Notes: a model not told the origin generated them from the sequence alone. A stretch of DNA of 64,000 bases from Pseudoalteromonas luteoviolacea NCIMB 1944 (GCF_001625565.1 NZ_AUXS01000019.1:83484-147483), one strand, 5' to 3'; positions 37,374 to 47,789 are shown, numbered from the stretch's first letter. A program made the numbers and translations.

Positions 37374-39938
37374 ATGACGCTATCATTCAGTACTTTTTAT
37401 AATTTGCCAAGCAGCGAAGCTCGTTACGAATTGGCATTAAACTTGATTTACGAGAAGTTTCAGCCTGCTCATTGTTTAATAGGTAAATTCATTGACTCAG
37501 ATACGCGAGTAAAAACAGTGGCTTACTCGGTCAATGGAGAAAAGTCCAATTACATCATATATGATTTAGAAGGGACGCCTTGTAAAGACGCTAAAGACAG
37601 CCAAAGTGTTTGTTCTATTAGTTGTAATTTACAACAGATGTATGCTGAAGACGAAATATTAAAGATATTCGATATAGATGGTTACCTAGGCGTGACTTTG
37701 CGCGCGTTAGATCACACTCCAATCGGTATTATGGTGTGTCTTTTCGACGAAAAAATAGAGATATCTAGTGACGATAAACATTGGTTTAGAGAACTAAGTT
37801 TGCTGGTGGGCGCAGAGCTGAATCACAATTTAGAGCTAAGCGCACAGGAAATTCTCGTTAAGCAGCTGGCCAAAGGCGAGCGCATTGCAAGGTTAAGCTC
37901 TTGGTCTTGGAATATCAGCAGAAACATACATAGTTTTAGCCAAGAAATGCAAACCTTGATAAACCTGCCTGATCAGGACATTGGGTTTGAACTATTTTGC
38001 GACAGCTTAAAAGAGAAAGACCAGAAGTCACTTCGTGTTTTAATGCAAAAAATCCGCAATGGGCAAATAAATCACATCGATATAAACGTCTCTCACAGTG
38101 ACAGAAGCCAATTTAAAGGACTATTTCGAGTAATCGGGCATGTTGAGCGCTCTGATGAGCAAGAGGATGAACGTATTTTCTGTGCGTCTGTGCAAGATAT
38201 TTCGTATATCTATGCGTTGAACAAGCAATTAGAGCTCACCAATGTTGTATTTGAACATGCTACTGAGGCCATCATGATAACCGATCATAAAAATCGAGTT
38301 GTGATGGTGAATAGAGCATTTGAACGGTTGACTGGCTACTCAGATACTGAACTACTTGGCAGAAACCCGTCAGTGCTTTCTTCGGGAAAACACAGTGCTG
38401 AATTTTACGACAAAATGTGGACAAAGCTATGTAAAGAAGGCACTTGGAAAGGCGAAATTTACAACCGAAGAAAGAACGGTCAAATCTTCCCTGAAGAGTT
38501 GACTCTTAATATAGTAAGAGATGAAGAAGGCGATATCGTCAACTATGTAGCTATTTTTCGCGATATCACTGATTGGAAAAGAAATGAAGCGCAGCTGACA
38601 TTTTACGCCAACCATGAACCACTGACCGCCCTTATTAACCGTCGATGTTTTATGGATATTTTGGAAACCAGAATCTCTCAATCTCGAAGCACACTACAGC
38701 CTTGTTCATTACTATTTATCGGCCTCGATCATTTTAAAGAAGTCAATGACATTTATGGCCCTGAAATAGGCGATAAAGTACTTATATCGGTCGCAAAGCG
38801 GCTTAAAAATGGGCTGAGAAGGGCCGATACCATTTCGCGCTACGGTGGGGATGAGTTTGCAATTTTATTAGATGCAACAAACCAACAAAGTGCTCATGAT
38901 ATTGCCTCAAAACTATGCGATAAACTTAAACAGCCCTATGTATTTAATGAACTCACAATTGAGCTGACGGCCAGTGTGGGAGTTGCCCAGCTGGATTGCC
39001 AGTCACGAGTTACTGCGGCTAAATTTATCCGTAACGCAGCGCATGCATTGGAAAGTGCTAAAAAGACTAACAGAGGGTCGGTTGCGCTACACAATCAAGC
39101 AATTCAAAATGCGTATCTCAACAAAATCGCACTGCGGGACAAACTAAGGCATGCCATCAAATATGAGTTGCTAAGCGTCTACTATCAGCCAATCGTCGAT
39201 CAATCGAGTGGTAGAATTGTTAAGTTTGAAGCGTTGGTGCGCTGGTTTGATGAAGAGCAGGGCATGATATCCCCTGGTGCTTTTATTCCCATCGCTGAAG
39301 AGTTTGGCTTAATACAACAGATTGGCCAGTTTGTATTAGAACGTGCTTGTATGGATTTAAAAAAGGTGCAATCAGTTGGGTATACTGATATCAGTATTTC
39401 TGTTAACAGATCAGTCAATGAGTTTAAGGTCAGTAACAACCAATTTGACCTGATCTCAGAAGCGATTGAAAAATACGATATTCCATATAGCAGCATCACC
39501 GTTGAAGTAACAGAGTCTATGGCGACAAACCACTACACATGGCAACTGTTGAGGGATTTAAGGGGGAAAGGTGTCAAAATTGCACTGGATGATTTCTGTA
39601 CCGGTTATTCTTCATTAAGTCACTTGATAGAAAACCAAGTTGATTACTTAAAAATAGACAAGTCTTTTGTGGACAGCTTGCTGCAAGATAAAAGTAAGCA
39701 AATAATGATTTCATGCTTAGTTGAAATGGCAAAACAGCTTGGCATAAAAGTGATTGCGGAAGGTGTCGAGTCAGAGACCCAGCTAAACGTATTAAATGAT
39801 CTCGGTTGTGACCACATCCAAGGATACTACTACAGTCCAGCTAGGCCTGTAGGAGCTTGTATTCAATTGCTTGAAGAGTTCAACAGTCAAAACAAAGCTG
39901 AATATGAATTATCTGCGGTGAAGGAAGGCAGAGTATAG
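37374..39938 (+). CDS. GAF-PAS-GGDEF-EAL c-di-GMP signalling protein
   Basis: 854 residues, without membrane segments. N-terminal GAF-like region (~1-165), a PAS domain at ~290-405 (FEHATEAIMITDHKNRVVMV, then GYSDTELLGRNPSVL), GGDEF at ~430-570 with intact RYGGDEFAI near residue 491, and EAL at ~590-840 with FEALVRW near 618 and DDFCTGYSSL. Both catalytic motifs are present, so it could make or degrade c-di-GMP, or one domain may regulate the other. The partition motif HEPLTALINRRCF replaces the usual DPLT.L.NR. It is monocistronic and ends at a terminator shared with hemH. Confidence 0.92.
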   Translation: MTLSFSTFYNLPSSEARYELALNLIYEKFQPAHCLIGKFIDSDTRVKTVAYSVNGEKSNYIIYDLEGTPCKDAKDSQSVCSISCNLQQMYAEDEILKIFDIDGYLGVTLRALDHTPIGIMVCLFDEKIEISSDDKHWFRELSLLVGAELNHNLELSAQEILVKQLAKGERIARLSSWSWNISRNIHSFSQEMQTLINLPDQDIGFELFCDSLKEKDQKSLRVLMQKIRNGQINHIDINVSHSDRSQFKGLFRVIGHVERSDEQEDERIFCASVQDISYIYALNKQLELTNVVFEHATEAIMITDHKNRVVMVNRAFERLTGYSDTELLGRNPSVLSSGKHSAEFYDKMWTKLCKEGTWKGEIYNRRKNGQIFPEELTLNIVRDEEGDIVNYVAIFRDITDWKRNEAQLTFYANHEPLTALINRRCFMDILETRISQSRSTLQPCSLLFIGLDHFKEVNDIYGPEIGDKVLISVAKRLKNGLRRADTISRYGGDEFAILLDATNQQSAHDIASKLCDKLKQPYVFNELTIELTASVGVAQLDCQSRVTAAKFIRNAAHALESAKKTNRGSVALHNQAIQNAYLNKIALRDKLRHAIKYELLSVYYQPIVDQSSGRIVKFEALVRWFDEEQGMISPGAFIPIAEEFGLIQQIGQFVLERACMDLKKVQSVGYTDISISVNRSVNEFKVSNNQFDLISEAIEKYDIPYSSITVEVTESMATNHYTWQLLRDLRGKGVKIALDDFCTGYSSLSHLIENQVDYLKIDKSFVDSLLQDKSKQIMISCLVEMAKQLGIKVIAEGVESETQLNVLNDLGCDHIQGYYYSPARPVGACIQLLEEFNSQNKAEYELSAVKEGRV

Positions 39939-39943
39939 TTAGG

Positions 39944-39970
39944 AAAAAGCCACCTAGAAGGTGGCTTTTT
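39944..39970. terminator. Bidirectional terminator between convergent genes
   Basis: AAAAAGCCACCT and AGGTGGCTTTTT form a perfect 12-bp stem with a 3-nt loop and T runs on both strands. It lies between the GGDEF-EAL gene (+) and hemH (-). Confidence 0.95.
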
Positions 39971-39975
39971 TTGTA

Positions 39976-40995
39976 TCAAAGGTGAGACTTCAAAATATCG
40001 TAGAAAGCAACTATATGGTCATCTCTATCATTTAGCGCAGGGATGTAATCATATTGTTCACCGCCAGCTTCAACGAAATATTCGCGGTTTTCTTCCTCAA
40101 GCTCTTCGAGCGTTTCTAAACAGTCTGCGCTAAATGCTGGACTTAAAATCGCAATATGCTTTGTGCCCGCTTGTGCTAGCTCTTTCAAAGTAAAGTCAGT
40201 ATACGGTTTTAGCCATTCAGCTCGCCCAAAGCGGCTTTGAAATGTTGTCATGACCTTATCACTGTCTAGCCCTAGTTTTGACACCACTGCATTGGTGGTG
40301 GCATGGCAAAAGCAGTGATATGGGTCGCCATCTGTTAAAAACTTCTTTGGAGTTCCATGGTATGAAAATAAGATTTTTTCTGGTGTTGGGTTGTTATCAA
40401 GATACTCCTGTACAGAGTTACTTAATGCCTCGATATACTTTGCATTGCGGTGATAACCATTTATAAAATGCAATTCAGGTACCCAGCGCCACTTAGTTAG
40501 CACACGTGAGATAGCATCATACGTAGAGCCTGTTGTTGCGCTCGAGTATTGAGGGTACAAAGGAAGTACGACGATTTTAGTGATCCCTTGTTCGCGTAAC
40601 GCTTCTAGACCAGCTTCAATGGAAGGATTGCCATAGCGCATGGCCATGACGACTTCTACATCATCATGCTTATGTTCAGCTAGATACTCTCGCAGTTTTT
40701 GACACTGTCTTTTAGTTATGTCAATTAAAGGCGACCCTTGCTCGGTCCAAATGCTTTGATAAGCTTCTGCAGACTTGCTTGGTCTGACCCTTAAAATTAT
40801 CCCGTGCAGGATCAACATCCAAACGAATCTAGGGATCTCTACAATGCGGGGATCAGATAGAAACTCTCGTAAATACACTCTAAGTGCTTTTGTTGTAGCG
40901 GCATCAGGGCTGCCTAAGTTGGTAACTAATACACCGACTTTGTTGTTAAATCGATTTTCATGGGGGTTATCAGTAATTGCTGAAAATCTGGACAC
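39976..40995 (-). CDS. hemH: Ferrochelatase
   Basis: 339 residues from a GTG start at 40995 with AAGGAG 6 nt upstream, which decides the start. Signatures: GVLVTNLGSPDAATTKAL, LREFLSDPRIVEIPR, then VVLPLYPQYSSATTGS and ILFSYHGTPKKFL (the conserved metal-site His in SYHG), and AILSPAFSADCLETLEEL with the C-terminal Glu motif. It inserts Fe2+ into protoporphyrin IX, the last step of haem synthesis, at the inner face of the cytoplasmic membrane. Length and motifs are normal. It is monocistronic. Confidence 0.97.
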   Translation of the reverse strand: MSRFSAITDNPHENRFNNKVGVLVTNLGSPDAATTKALRVYLREFLSDPRIVEIPRFVWMLILHGIILRVRPSKSAEAYQSIWTEQGSPLIDITKRQCQKLREYLAEHKHDDVEVVMAMRYGNPSIEAGLEALREQGITKIVVLPLYPQYSSATTGSTYDAISRVLTKWRWVPELHFINGYHRNAKYIEALSNSVQEYLDNNPTPEKILFSYHGTPKKFLTDGDPYHCFCHATTNAVVSKLGLDSDKVMTTFQSRFGRAEWLKPYTDFTLKELAQAGTKHIAILSPAFSADCLETLEELEEENREYFVEAGGEQYDYIPALNDRDDHIVAFYDILKSHL

Positions 40996-41221
40996 TTAGC
41001 GCTCCTTGATGGCATTTTTATACGGGCAATATTTTACAGTAAAGAGTATACGTTCAAAATCGATATTTAGATCTAACTTGCATATTTTTAACTTATATCA
41101 TGCTTATACGTCTTAAAATTGTAGCGATATGATGAAAATAAGTTGCTTAAACGCGATAGAAGTCGTATGTTCCACTATCCAGCGTCGAGTTTTAATGTAA
41201 TTTGCAGAGAGTTTTAGTTAA

Positions 41222-42772
41222 ATGCGGGTTAATCAACCAGTTACAAATCGTGAACAACGATTTGCACCAGAAGATAAACTCATTTCAGTCACTGATTTGA
41301 AAGGAATAATTACTGACTGTAATGAGCACTTCGAGAATATAAGCGGTTATTCAAAAGAAGAACTAATAGGACAGCCGCACAATTTAGTTAGGCATCCTGA
41401 TATGCCTGAGCTTGCTTTTAAAACTATGTGGACCCAACTTAAGGCGGGCAAGCCTTGGATGGGCATGGTGAAAAACCGTTGTAAGAACGGTGATTTTTAT
41501 TGGGTTGATGCCTATGTAACCCCGATGACCGAAAATGGTCAAGTGATTGGCTATGAGTCTGTTCGAACTTGTCCTAGTCGTGAAAACATTGCGCGAGCAG
41601 AAGCTCTTTATAGCTCTATCCAAAGTGGTGGTAAAAGTAATTTTAAATTGCCAAAGCTTAGAACCATCTGGCCAATCGCTGCTTTTGCAAGTGCTTTAGG
41701 CTTGTACGCATTTGGCACTGAGACTTCTGCGTTTGCTTGGTTAATGGTCAATAGTGTCGCTATTTTTGGCTACAATCGATATCGAGACCATGAGCAGTTA
41801 GAGCGAATTAACCAAATCTTAAAACATAGCTTTTGTGATGACGTGTCCAAACAGGTTTATTCTCCATGGCAGGGTAAAATGGCCGAACTGCACGTGAAGT
41901 TACTAAGTGAGCACGCTCATTTAGATACCGTGATCACGCGAATTGAACATGCTTCTAAACAAGTCACATTCGGTGCCGGGCAAACGGCAGACAAGAGTCG
42001 TTCGACCACGGAACAGCTAACTCAACAACAGCAAGAAACGGAACTTGTTGCTACAGCCATGAACGAAATGGCTGCCACTATTCATGAAGTTTCTCAAAAT
42101 GTACAGTCGACATCTGCTGACGCTACTGACGCTCTTGAGCTGGCTAAAGAAGGTGCAAAGAGTTCAGAGGAAACCAAGGCATCAATTGAGAGCCTGGGCT
42201 CAACTGTTATCGATATTAAAGATTCTGTTTTGGGAGTTGCAAGGCAAACGAGTAAAATCGCAGACGCTGCGCAAATTATTGAACAGATCGCAGAGCAAAC
42301 TAATTTATTAGCCTTAAACGCAGCGATTGAAGCAGCAAGAGCTGGCGAGCAAGGTCGAGGGTTTGCCGTTGTAGCTGATGAAGTAAGACATTTAGCACAG
42401 CGCACACAGGAGTCGACGAAAGAGATCCACGCCATTATTGATGAATTGACGCAAAGCACTCAAGAATCAGAAGTGATTGCTCAACGTGGTGAAACAGAAT
42501 CCCAACTTGGTATTGAAAAACTAAACGCTTCGACACAAAAAATAGAGCATATTTATTCTTTGATCGAAACTATGAGCGTAAACAGTATGCAAATAGCTGC
42601 CGCGGTTGAGGAGCAGGCCACCGTTTCAGAAGACATTAACAAGCAGGTGGTGAATATAGCTTCATTGGCTAACTCTAGTGTTACTAGTTCATTAGAAAGC
42701 CAAGAGATCAGTGAGGAACTTACCCGCGTAGCTAATGATATGCATGAACTTGTGGTAAGATTCAAAAGATAA
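41222..42772 (+). CDS. aer: Aer-like PAS methyl-accepting chemotaxis protein
   Basis: 516 residues: PAS domain (~20-120; [20 protein letters not shown], then [19 protein letters not shown], the Aer FAD-PAS signature), a hydrophobic hairpin at ~148-182, and the MCP signalling domain with the highly conserved tip [20 protein letters not shown] near residue 362. It senses redox or energy state through FAD and signals to CheA/CheW. The classic periplasmic domain is absent, as expected of Aer. It is monocistronic, followed by a hairpin at 42785. Confidence 0.92.
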   Translation: MRVNQPVTNREQRFAPEDKLISVTDLKGIITDCNEHFENISGYSKEELIGQPHNLVRHPDMPELAFKTMWTQLKAGKPWMGMVKNRCKNGDFYWVDAYVTPMTENGQVIGYESVRTCPSRENIARAEALYSSIQSGGKSNFKLPKLRTIWPIAAFASALGLYAFGTETSAFAWLMVNSVAIFGYNRYRDHEQLERINQILKHSFCDDVSKQVYSPWQGKMAELHVKLLSEHAHLDTVITRIEHASKQVTFGAGQTADKSRSTTEQLTQQQQETELVATAMNEMAATIHEVSQNVQSTSADATDALELAKEGAKSSEETKASIESLGSTVIDIKDSVLGVARQTSKIADAAQIIEQIAEQTNLLALNAAIEAARAGEQGRGFAVVADEVRHLAQRTQESTKEIHAIIDELTQSTQESEVIAQRGETESQLGIEKLNASTQKIEHIYSLIETMSVNSMQIAAAVEEQATVSEDINKQVVNIASLANSSVTSSLESQEISEELTRVANDMHELVVRFKR

Positions 42773-42784
42773 CTGAAAATTTAT

Positions 42785-42805
42785 AAGGGGCCTAAATGGC
42801 CCTTT
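42785..42805 (+). terminator. Hairpin after the aer-like gene
   Basis: AAGGGGCC and GGCCCTTT form an 8-bp stem with one imperfect pair and a TAAAT loop, 13 nt after the stop. The trailing sequence AATATAC is AT-rich. Confidence 0.6.
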
Positions 42806-43070
42806 AATATACATTATAAAGAACACATCATACATGGGTTTGGGTTAACAGTATTCAGCTTTTGTTGTGTGTTTTATATATTTTCTACCGAAAGAAGTGC
42901 TTCTTTGCTGCTGTATGACGCTCTTCTAATGGGCTTTTTCCTTAAAAAACGTTCAAACACAATAGCAGTTGATGCCGTTATAAATGATATTTAGTGGGGT
43001 AGTGGATAGTCTAAGTTTAGTTGGGCCTAACCTACTTCATAAATGTTAGGCTCCAGATTACTAGTACCAG

Positions 43071-44279
43071 CTAGAGCTTTCTTTTAACACCTGATTTTGC
43101 GCGCTCTTTAATATTGGTTTGAATATAGATTTGGTCGGTTGTTGCTATTTTTGAGTGACCTAAATCTTCTGACAAATGCTTTAACGGTCGAGTCTGCGCA
43201 TCGTGGGTTGCGCCAGTATGCCTTAACCAATGGCTGGTTGCAGCTTCCAAATTTTCAGACTCTTCGCTAAAGCCATCTTGTTTTAGTTTATCAATCGCCA
43301 AATCAAAGCTTTCTTGAACAATGCGTCTTAGTTGACGTACATTCATGCCTCCTTGGCCTCTCAATTTGTGAATGATAGGGTGAGGTTCATCGACACGGGG
43401 CAGAGCAGTTAAGCCGCGGGATTGACGATAACGTTTCAAATACTCAACAAAATCATCACTAAGAGTGACATCACGTAGTTTATTACCCTTACCCATAATT
43501 CTTAAAAACCAGAAACCATCCTGATCTTGCCAAAAATGACTCATTACAGGAGACCACTGAGGTCGCTCTGAAAGCTCAGAAATCCTCAGGTATAACCCTT
43601 TTAAGCATGCTAGGGTAAATAGATTTCTTTCCAGCTTTGGGTTTTCCTCACAAAGATCTTTCGTTACGCCAAATACATATTCCCACTGAAGATCACTCAG
43701 TGTATCTGGTAACTTTATTTGTGATTGTACAACCAAATAAGGGCAATTCTTTTTAACTACCGGGACAAAGTTTGCAAAGGATTTCTCCTCTAATATCGCA
43801 AACTTGTAAAAGACGTTTAGGGCTGTGAACATAGAAGCAAGTGTTTGTTGGCTAACACCGTTTTCCTTGTGAACAAATGGTCTCCAATTGGGGTTAACTT
43901 GCCTTGTGCCCTGATGATTTTTAAAACGCCACTGCACCGAATCTGCGAGCCATGCTTTATCCGGTTCAACAACAAAGTCTACGTATGCCTCAATGTCTTC
44001 TCGTTTAAGCTCAAAGACGGATTTTTCTTGGACTAACCAACTCCAAAGATGGAAACGTTCGATTTCGTTCCTAAAGCGATTGAAAGTTGCTTCAGACTTT
44101 CGGCCATACACATAAAGAAATTGATATAAAAACTTCAGTTCGTCTAAACATATCTGATCACCAAGTCGGTTGCTATTTAAAAACTCAGACATAGCAGGGT
44201 ATTCGCTATGTAATGTATCGTCATCCAAATGTGCAATGAGATACCTAAGTTGTCTTAATGTATCGACTAGCGGCGTCAT
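43071..44279 (-). CDS. Orphan tyrosine recombinase/integrase
   Basis: 402 residues from the ATG at 44279, or 413 from a TTG at 44312. Catalytic residues of the family are visible: Arg in LYLRISELSERPQW, Lys in MGKGNKLRDV, HWLRHTGATH (H-x-x-R), LGHSKIATT and the nucleophile Tyr in QIYIQTN. The N-terminal half is a SAM-like core-binding domain. It cuts and rejoins DNA through a phosphotyrosine. It is longer than XerC/D (~300) and is not an IntI (no extra helix motif seen). No att sites or phage genes are adjacent. It lies just downstream of yddG. Confidence 0.85.
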   Translation of the reverse strand: MTPLVDTLRQLRYLIAHLDDDTLHSEYPAMSEFLNSNRLGDQICLDELKFLYQFLYVYGRKSEATFNRFRNEIERFHLWSWLVQEKSVFELKREDIEAYVDFVVEPDKAWLADSVQWRFKNHQGTRQVNPNWRPFVHKENGVSQQTLASMFTALNVFYKFAILEEKSFANFVPVVKKNCPYLVVQSQIKLPDTLSDLQWEYVFGVTKDLCEENPKLERNLFTLACLKGLYLRISELSERPQWSPVMSHFWQDQDGFWFLRIMGKGNKLRDVTLSDDFVEYLKRYRQSRGLTALPRVDEPHPIIHKLRGQGGMNVRQLRRIVQESFDLAIDKLKQDGFSEESENLEAATSHWLRHTGATHDAQTRPLKHLSEDLGHSKIATTDQIYIQTNIKERAKSGVKRKL

Positions 44280-44325
44280 ATATTGTTGATCCAATCGGCA
44301 TGTTTGTAGCAAATTATATGTATAT

Positions 44326-45261
44326 TTATTCAGTATTGTCTAGCACTGATTGTACCGAATTAGGTTGTTGATCTTTAAGGCGTGTCGACTGCCAACACAA
44401 AAGCGAGCCAATTGTAACTGAGATGACCCCAAGCCAAAACCCTTGCTGCAAATTGACACCTAAAATCAAGGCAGCAAACACACCTGAGAAAACAGGAGTA
44501 AAGTAAGAAATTGCAGCGAGTAAAATCATATTCCCACCGATAATGGCCTTATTCCATAGTCCATAACCCAAGGCCATTCCTCCGCCCGCTAGCGCTAATA
44601 AAAATACACTACTAAATGAAAAACCGGACGCAAAACCCGCATCGAGTAAATACCATTTAAGCCACAATGTGCAAGCGGTAAATATAAAAAACAGGCTGAT
44701 TGCATTTTCACCGTTGGCCATCGATTTTGTTAAATTACAATATATAGCCCAAATGATAGCGCCGCTAAATGCAAGAAAGAAAGCTAGAGGGTTGCTAACG
44801 ACGTTTGCTAACACACCATTGAACAAGTAACTTAAATCACCAGATACGACCAAACATACACCGATGAAAGCCAAAAGGCTGCCAGGAACAAGTAACATCG
44901 GTTTGGCATTAGCTTGTTTACTTAGCAGGGCGCCGATTATGGTAAAAAGTGGCCATAAGTAGTTTACGATTAGCACTTGGGCGGACTGAGTTCTTGAATT
45001 GGCAAAGCCTAGAGAAAGGGATAAACAGAGTTCGTAGCAAACAAACAATGTGCCGCCGATAAGTATATAACGTTTAGGATAGTTTTTGATTTTTGGTAGG
45101 CCCGAAAACGCGACGAGAAAGAGCGCTGCATATGAATACACAAGTGCGGCCCCTCCAATTGGCCCAAAGTCTTCGCTAACAATACGTACGATATGTAATA
45201 CGGCGCTCCATAGCAGCACGGCGAATACACCAAATATTGTAAATTTGACCTGGGTTTGCAA
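44326..45261 (-). CDS. yddG: DMT-family aromatic amino acid exporter YddG
   Basis: 311 residues, ten hydrophobic helices, two EamA repeats. LLWSAVLHIVRIVSEDFGPI, then GGAALVYSYAALFLV and NYLWPLFTIIGALL parallel E. coli YddG closely (LLWSTMVGLIRGVSEGLGP, NYLWPSLTILFAIL). It exports aromatic amino acids and analogues across the inner membrane. The start is a TTG with GGAG upstream. It is followed on the same strand by the recombinase gene, probably by chance. Confidence 0.85.
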   Translation of the reverse strand: MQTQVKFTIFGVFAVLLWSAVLHIVRIVSEDFGPIGGAALVYSYAALFLVAFSGLPKIKNYPKRYILIGGTLFVCYELCLSLSLGFANSRTQSAQVLIVNYLWPLFTIIGALLSKQANAKPMLLVPGSLLAFIGVCLVVSGDLSYLFNGVLANVVSNPLAFFLAFSGAIIWAIYCNLTKSMANGENAISLFFIFTACTLWLKWYLLDAGFASGFSFSSVFLLALAGGGMALGYGLWNKAIIGGNMILLAAISYFTPVFSGVFAALILGVNLQQGFWLGVISVTIGSLLCWQSTRLKDQQPNSVQSVLDNTE

Positions 45262-45433
45262 ATTTTAGGCTCCACAAAAACGTCCAATTATATAGAATTT
45301 GTTGTTTCGTGCATCATATTTAGTCAAGAAATAAGGTTTAAAACAAATAAATTATCCTTTCTCAATAAATCTTAAAAATTTAGAGCTATGATAAAGTTTA
45401 TTCAGTTTGCAACTTGAGAAGTGGTGTACAACA

Positions 45434-45946
45434 GTGCTGGAAAAAGTAGGTCTAGGCGGGAGTTGTTATTGGTGTACAGAAGCTATATTTAGTTCATTGA
45501 TTGGTGTGAAAAACGTACAGCAGGGTTGGTTGAATAGCTTCGATGATCAGGAATGGTTTTCTGAGGGAGTTTTACTGCAGTTTGATACCCAATTAATTAA
45601 GTTAGATGATCTGATTGAAATTCACTTGAAGACCCACAGCGCTACATCAAACCATAGTCGTCGGGGTAAATATCGTAGTGCGGTGTATTGTGAAAGTATT
45701 GCACAAATTGAGGCAACAAAATCTATTATAGCTCGTTTACAAGGCGATTTTGGTAAAGCGATAATTACACAACCGCTACTGCTAAACGAACTCAAATTAT
45801 CTCCTGAGCAATACCAAAATTACTACTACAGTGACCCGAGCAAGCCATTTTGTCAAAATCAAATAACACCCAAGTTACTTAAATTGATAGAGCAATTCAA
45901 TGACAAAGTCGACCATAAAATCATCAATAAAGCTCTAGATAAGTAA
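45434..45946 (+). CDS. MsrA-like peptide methionine sulfoxide reductase
   Basis: About 170 residues from a GTG at 45434 (GAGAAG upstream); a TTG at 45407 is in frame but has no ribosome binding site. GLGGSCYWCTEAIFSSLIGV is the MsrA active-site motif (GCFWG/C, catalytic Cys kept), followed by a shortened, divergent core (HLKTHSATSNHSRRGKYRSA for the usual HDPT..N.QG.D.G.QYRS) and YQNYYYSDPSKPFCQ. It should reduce methionine S-sulfoxide. The divergence in the HDPT region makes it an atypical paralogue. Confidence 0.75.
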   Translation: MLEKVGLGGSCYWCTEAIFSSLIGVKNVQQGWLNSFDDQEWFSEGVLLQFDTQLIKLDDLIEIHLKTHSATSNHSRRGKYRSAVYCESIAQIEATKSIIARLQGDFGKAIITQPLLLNELKLSPEQYQNYYYSDPSKPFCQNQITPKLLKLIEQFNDKVDHKIINKALDK

Positions 45947-46139
45947 ATGTTCTATTTATGAGAATTATAAGATTTAAAATCCCGTAATTATCTATACATA
46001 CATTCTCATAATCAGAAAGATTAGTGCAAATATTTTTCAGGTTGAATATCAAAACATTATTAGATTTTAATTATGTTAAATTATTCTTTTTGTTGTTTTA
46101 TTGCAGGGATTGGGCGCGGTTTTTAAAATAGAGTTAGTA

Positions 46140-46175
46140 AAAACCCAATCAAGGAAATAAACAAGATTGGGTTTT
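46140..46175 (-). terminator. Intrinsic terminator after the His-rich protein gene
   Basis: AAAACCCAATC (46140-46150) and GATTGGGTTTT (46165-46175) form a perfect 11-bp stem. On the minus strand it is followed by T residues. It lies 64 nt beyond the stop at 46239. Confidence 0.85.
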
Positions 46176-46238
46176 GTTGCTACCCTCACATCGCCTCTTA
46201 TAAGGGAAGGGCAGCTTATCTTATTTAGTTATTTAACC

Positions 46239-46580
46239 CTAACCATGATTTTCGTGAAAATGTTCACCATGTTGATGGTGCCAGTGACCATCATGATTGT
46301 ATTCAACTCGGCCTTGCTCAATTCGCCGTTTGTGACCACAGTCTAATCCATGTCCGTGTTTGTGCTTTTCATGCACTTTTACTTTCGCTTCATGAACTTC
46401 ACCAGCATGGTTGTGATGGTCATGACCGCTATGATTATAGTCAAAATGGTCTCCATGCCACTCAGCGGCATGACCGCAGTTGTATCCATGTTTATGTTCA
46501 TGCTTATCATGCGACTTATGTTCATCTGCGATTGCCAAGCCACTCAAACTTAGCGATAGAACTAAAATAATTTCCTTCAT
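46239..46580 (-). CDS. Periplasmic His-rich metal-binding protein (two repeats)
   Basis: 113 residues with a signal peptide (ILVLSLSLSGLAIADE). The mature part is two copies of a His-rich unit: HKHGYNCGHAAEWHGDHFDY, then HGHGLDCGHKRRIEQGRVEY followed by NHDGHWHHQHGEH. Each unit has HG-x2-CGH, an H-[GE]-x-[HR]-x-[DE]-Y step and an H-x-H-x-G-[EH]-H end. It probably binds zinc, copper or nickel in the periplasm. The cytoplasmic paralogue at 48790 has the same repeat. No Zur-type box is evident upstream. Confidence 0.7.
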   Translation of the reverse strand: MKEIILVLSLSLSGLAIADEHKSHDKHEHKHGYNCGHAAEWHGDHFDYNHSGHDHHNHAGEVHEAKVKVHEKHKHGHGLDCGHKRRIEQGRVEYNHDGHWHHQHGEHFHENHG

Positions 46581-46818
46581 AGAGTTTCTCCGATTGTGAG
46601 TATCAGATACTAAACTAGAATAAAATTAACATTTTAGCAACCTAATTTGCGTACTGAACTTTGCTAAATTTTATTCACAATAGAATGGCAAATACGTTCT
46701 TTAACATATGCATTGTGCAAATCAACAGACGGAGTATGACGTAATTGCTTTGTGAGCAAAGCCACGCCTTTTGATTATGTATTTTAACTCAAAAACAAAT
46801 TCTTAGAGGGTTCTGGGT

Positions 46819-47727
46819 ATGTTTAAAAGTATGAAGAACAATAAATTAACTACTTCGGCTCAAAACTCTGAAATCAAGCAGTCAAAAAGTTCAGTGGGGT
46901 TTGGCACAGCGCCAAGGTTTCAGAAAGGTTTTGTCACAAAAACTGGCTTGCAAGGCAAAATACTTGGCAGCGAGGGAAAAGACAAGCAAAAGGCACACAC
47001 AAAAAAACATGAAAAAGCCAAATCTAAATTTCGGACTAATAACCAATTCGAATCTACAGTAAATAATATTTATGGATTTATTAAAGAGCATGACCTAGAA
47101 AGCCTTATGGCTAAAAGCAATATTGCATACTTAAAAAGAATCTCCGATTCCTCGGATAGATGGCAAGAATATTATAACAAGAACACACATAGTGAAGCGG
47201 AAAAGTTGGAAGCCCTAAAACACATTGAACAAGAATTAAGTAAACCTCATCCCGTCATTAATGAAGACGATCGAAAAAAGATAGCGCAAGGAAGTTTGAA
47301 CCTGTCTAATTATCTTAAGCGGGGTTTACAGCAAGTCGATACAATATGGAAAAGTTTGAAGACTGATAAAGAGAAAGAAGATTATGTCAGACAATCCCTT
47401 GATTCTAGAGAATTGGCTTACGGAAGAGTTGTAATGCAAGTAAGCGTCAATCCATCAACGCTCGATCCGGAGATTCGGAGTATTCTCCTAAAACAACATT
47501 CAACGTTGCCTGAAACAGCTAAAATGCAAGCCACCTTGGATATGGACCACTTTGCTAGATATATAGTAAATAAAGAAGGGCCGGCAGAAGAAGTTATGAA
47601 AAGCTACAGCAGAGAAAACAATATAAAAATACAAGATTTAGCTGTGAATAAAAAACAATACCGCGAGCAACTAGAATTGAATTTTGCATTTTTTGATGAG
47701 GTGAAATTTAACAAATTATGGGGTTAA
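46819..47727 (+). CDS. Hypothetical helical protein (302 aa)
   Basis: GAGGG precedes the ATG. The first ~75 residues are basic and of low complexity (KNNKLTTSAQNSEIKQSKSS, later KQKAHTKKHEKAKSKF), and the rest is predicted alpha-helical (YLKRISDSSDRWQEYYNKN and so on). There is no signal peptide, membrane segment or recognisable catalytic motif. The disordered basic N-terminus followed by a helical body resembles secreted effectors, but no secretion genes are near and this is speculative. It is monocistronic. Confidence 0.6.
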   Translation: MFKSMKNNKLTTSAQNSEIKQSKSSVGFGTAPRFQKGFVTKTGLQGKILGSEGKDKQKAHTKKHEKAKSKFRTNNQFESTVNNIYGFIKEHDLESLMAKSNIAYLKRISDSSDRWQEYYNKNTHSEAEKLEALKHIEQELSKPHPVINEDDRKKIAQGSLNLSNYLKRGLQQVDTIWKSLKTDKEKEDYVRQSLDSRELAYGRVVMQVSVNPSTLDPEIRSILLKQHSTLPETAKMQATLDMDHFARYIVNKEGPAEEVMKSYSRENNIKIQDLAVNKKQYREQLELNFAFFDEVKFNKLWG

Positions 47728-47764
47728 ACTAGGGAATATTGTTTATATCTATTTGTCTGAAAAA

Positions 47765-47789
47765 AATGCACTCGCTAACCAAGTGCATT
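47765..47789. terminator. Terminator between convergent genes
   Basis: AATGCACT (47765-47772) and AGTGCATT (47782-47789) form a perfect stem. On the minus strand it is followed by seven T residues, so it mainly serves the gene at 47808. Confidence 0.8.

Noticed and set aside
43071..44312. Tyrosine recombinase considered as the integron integrase for the attC sites
   Set aside because: It is longer than IntI proteins, no IntI-specific insertion motif was seen, and it is about 15 kb from the attC sites with no attI.
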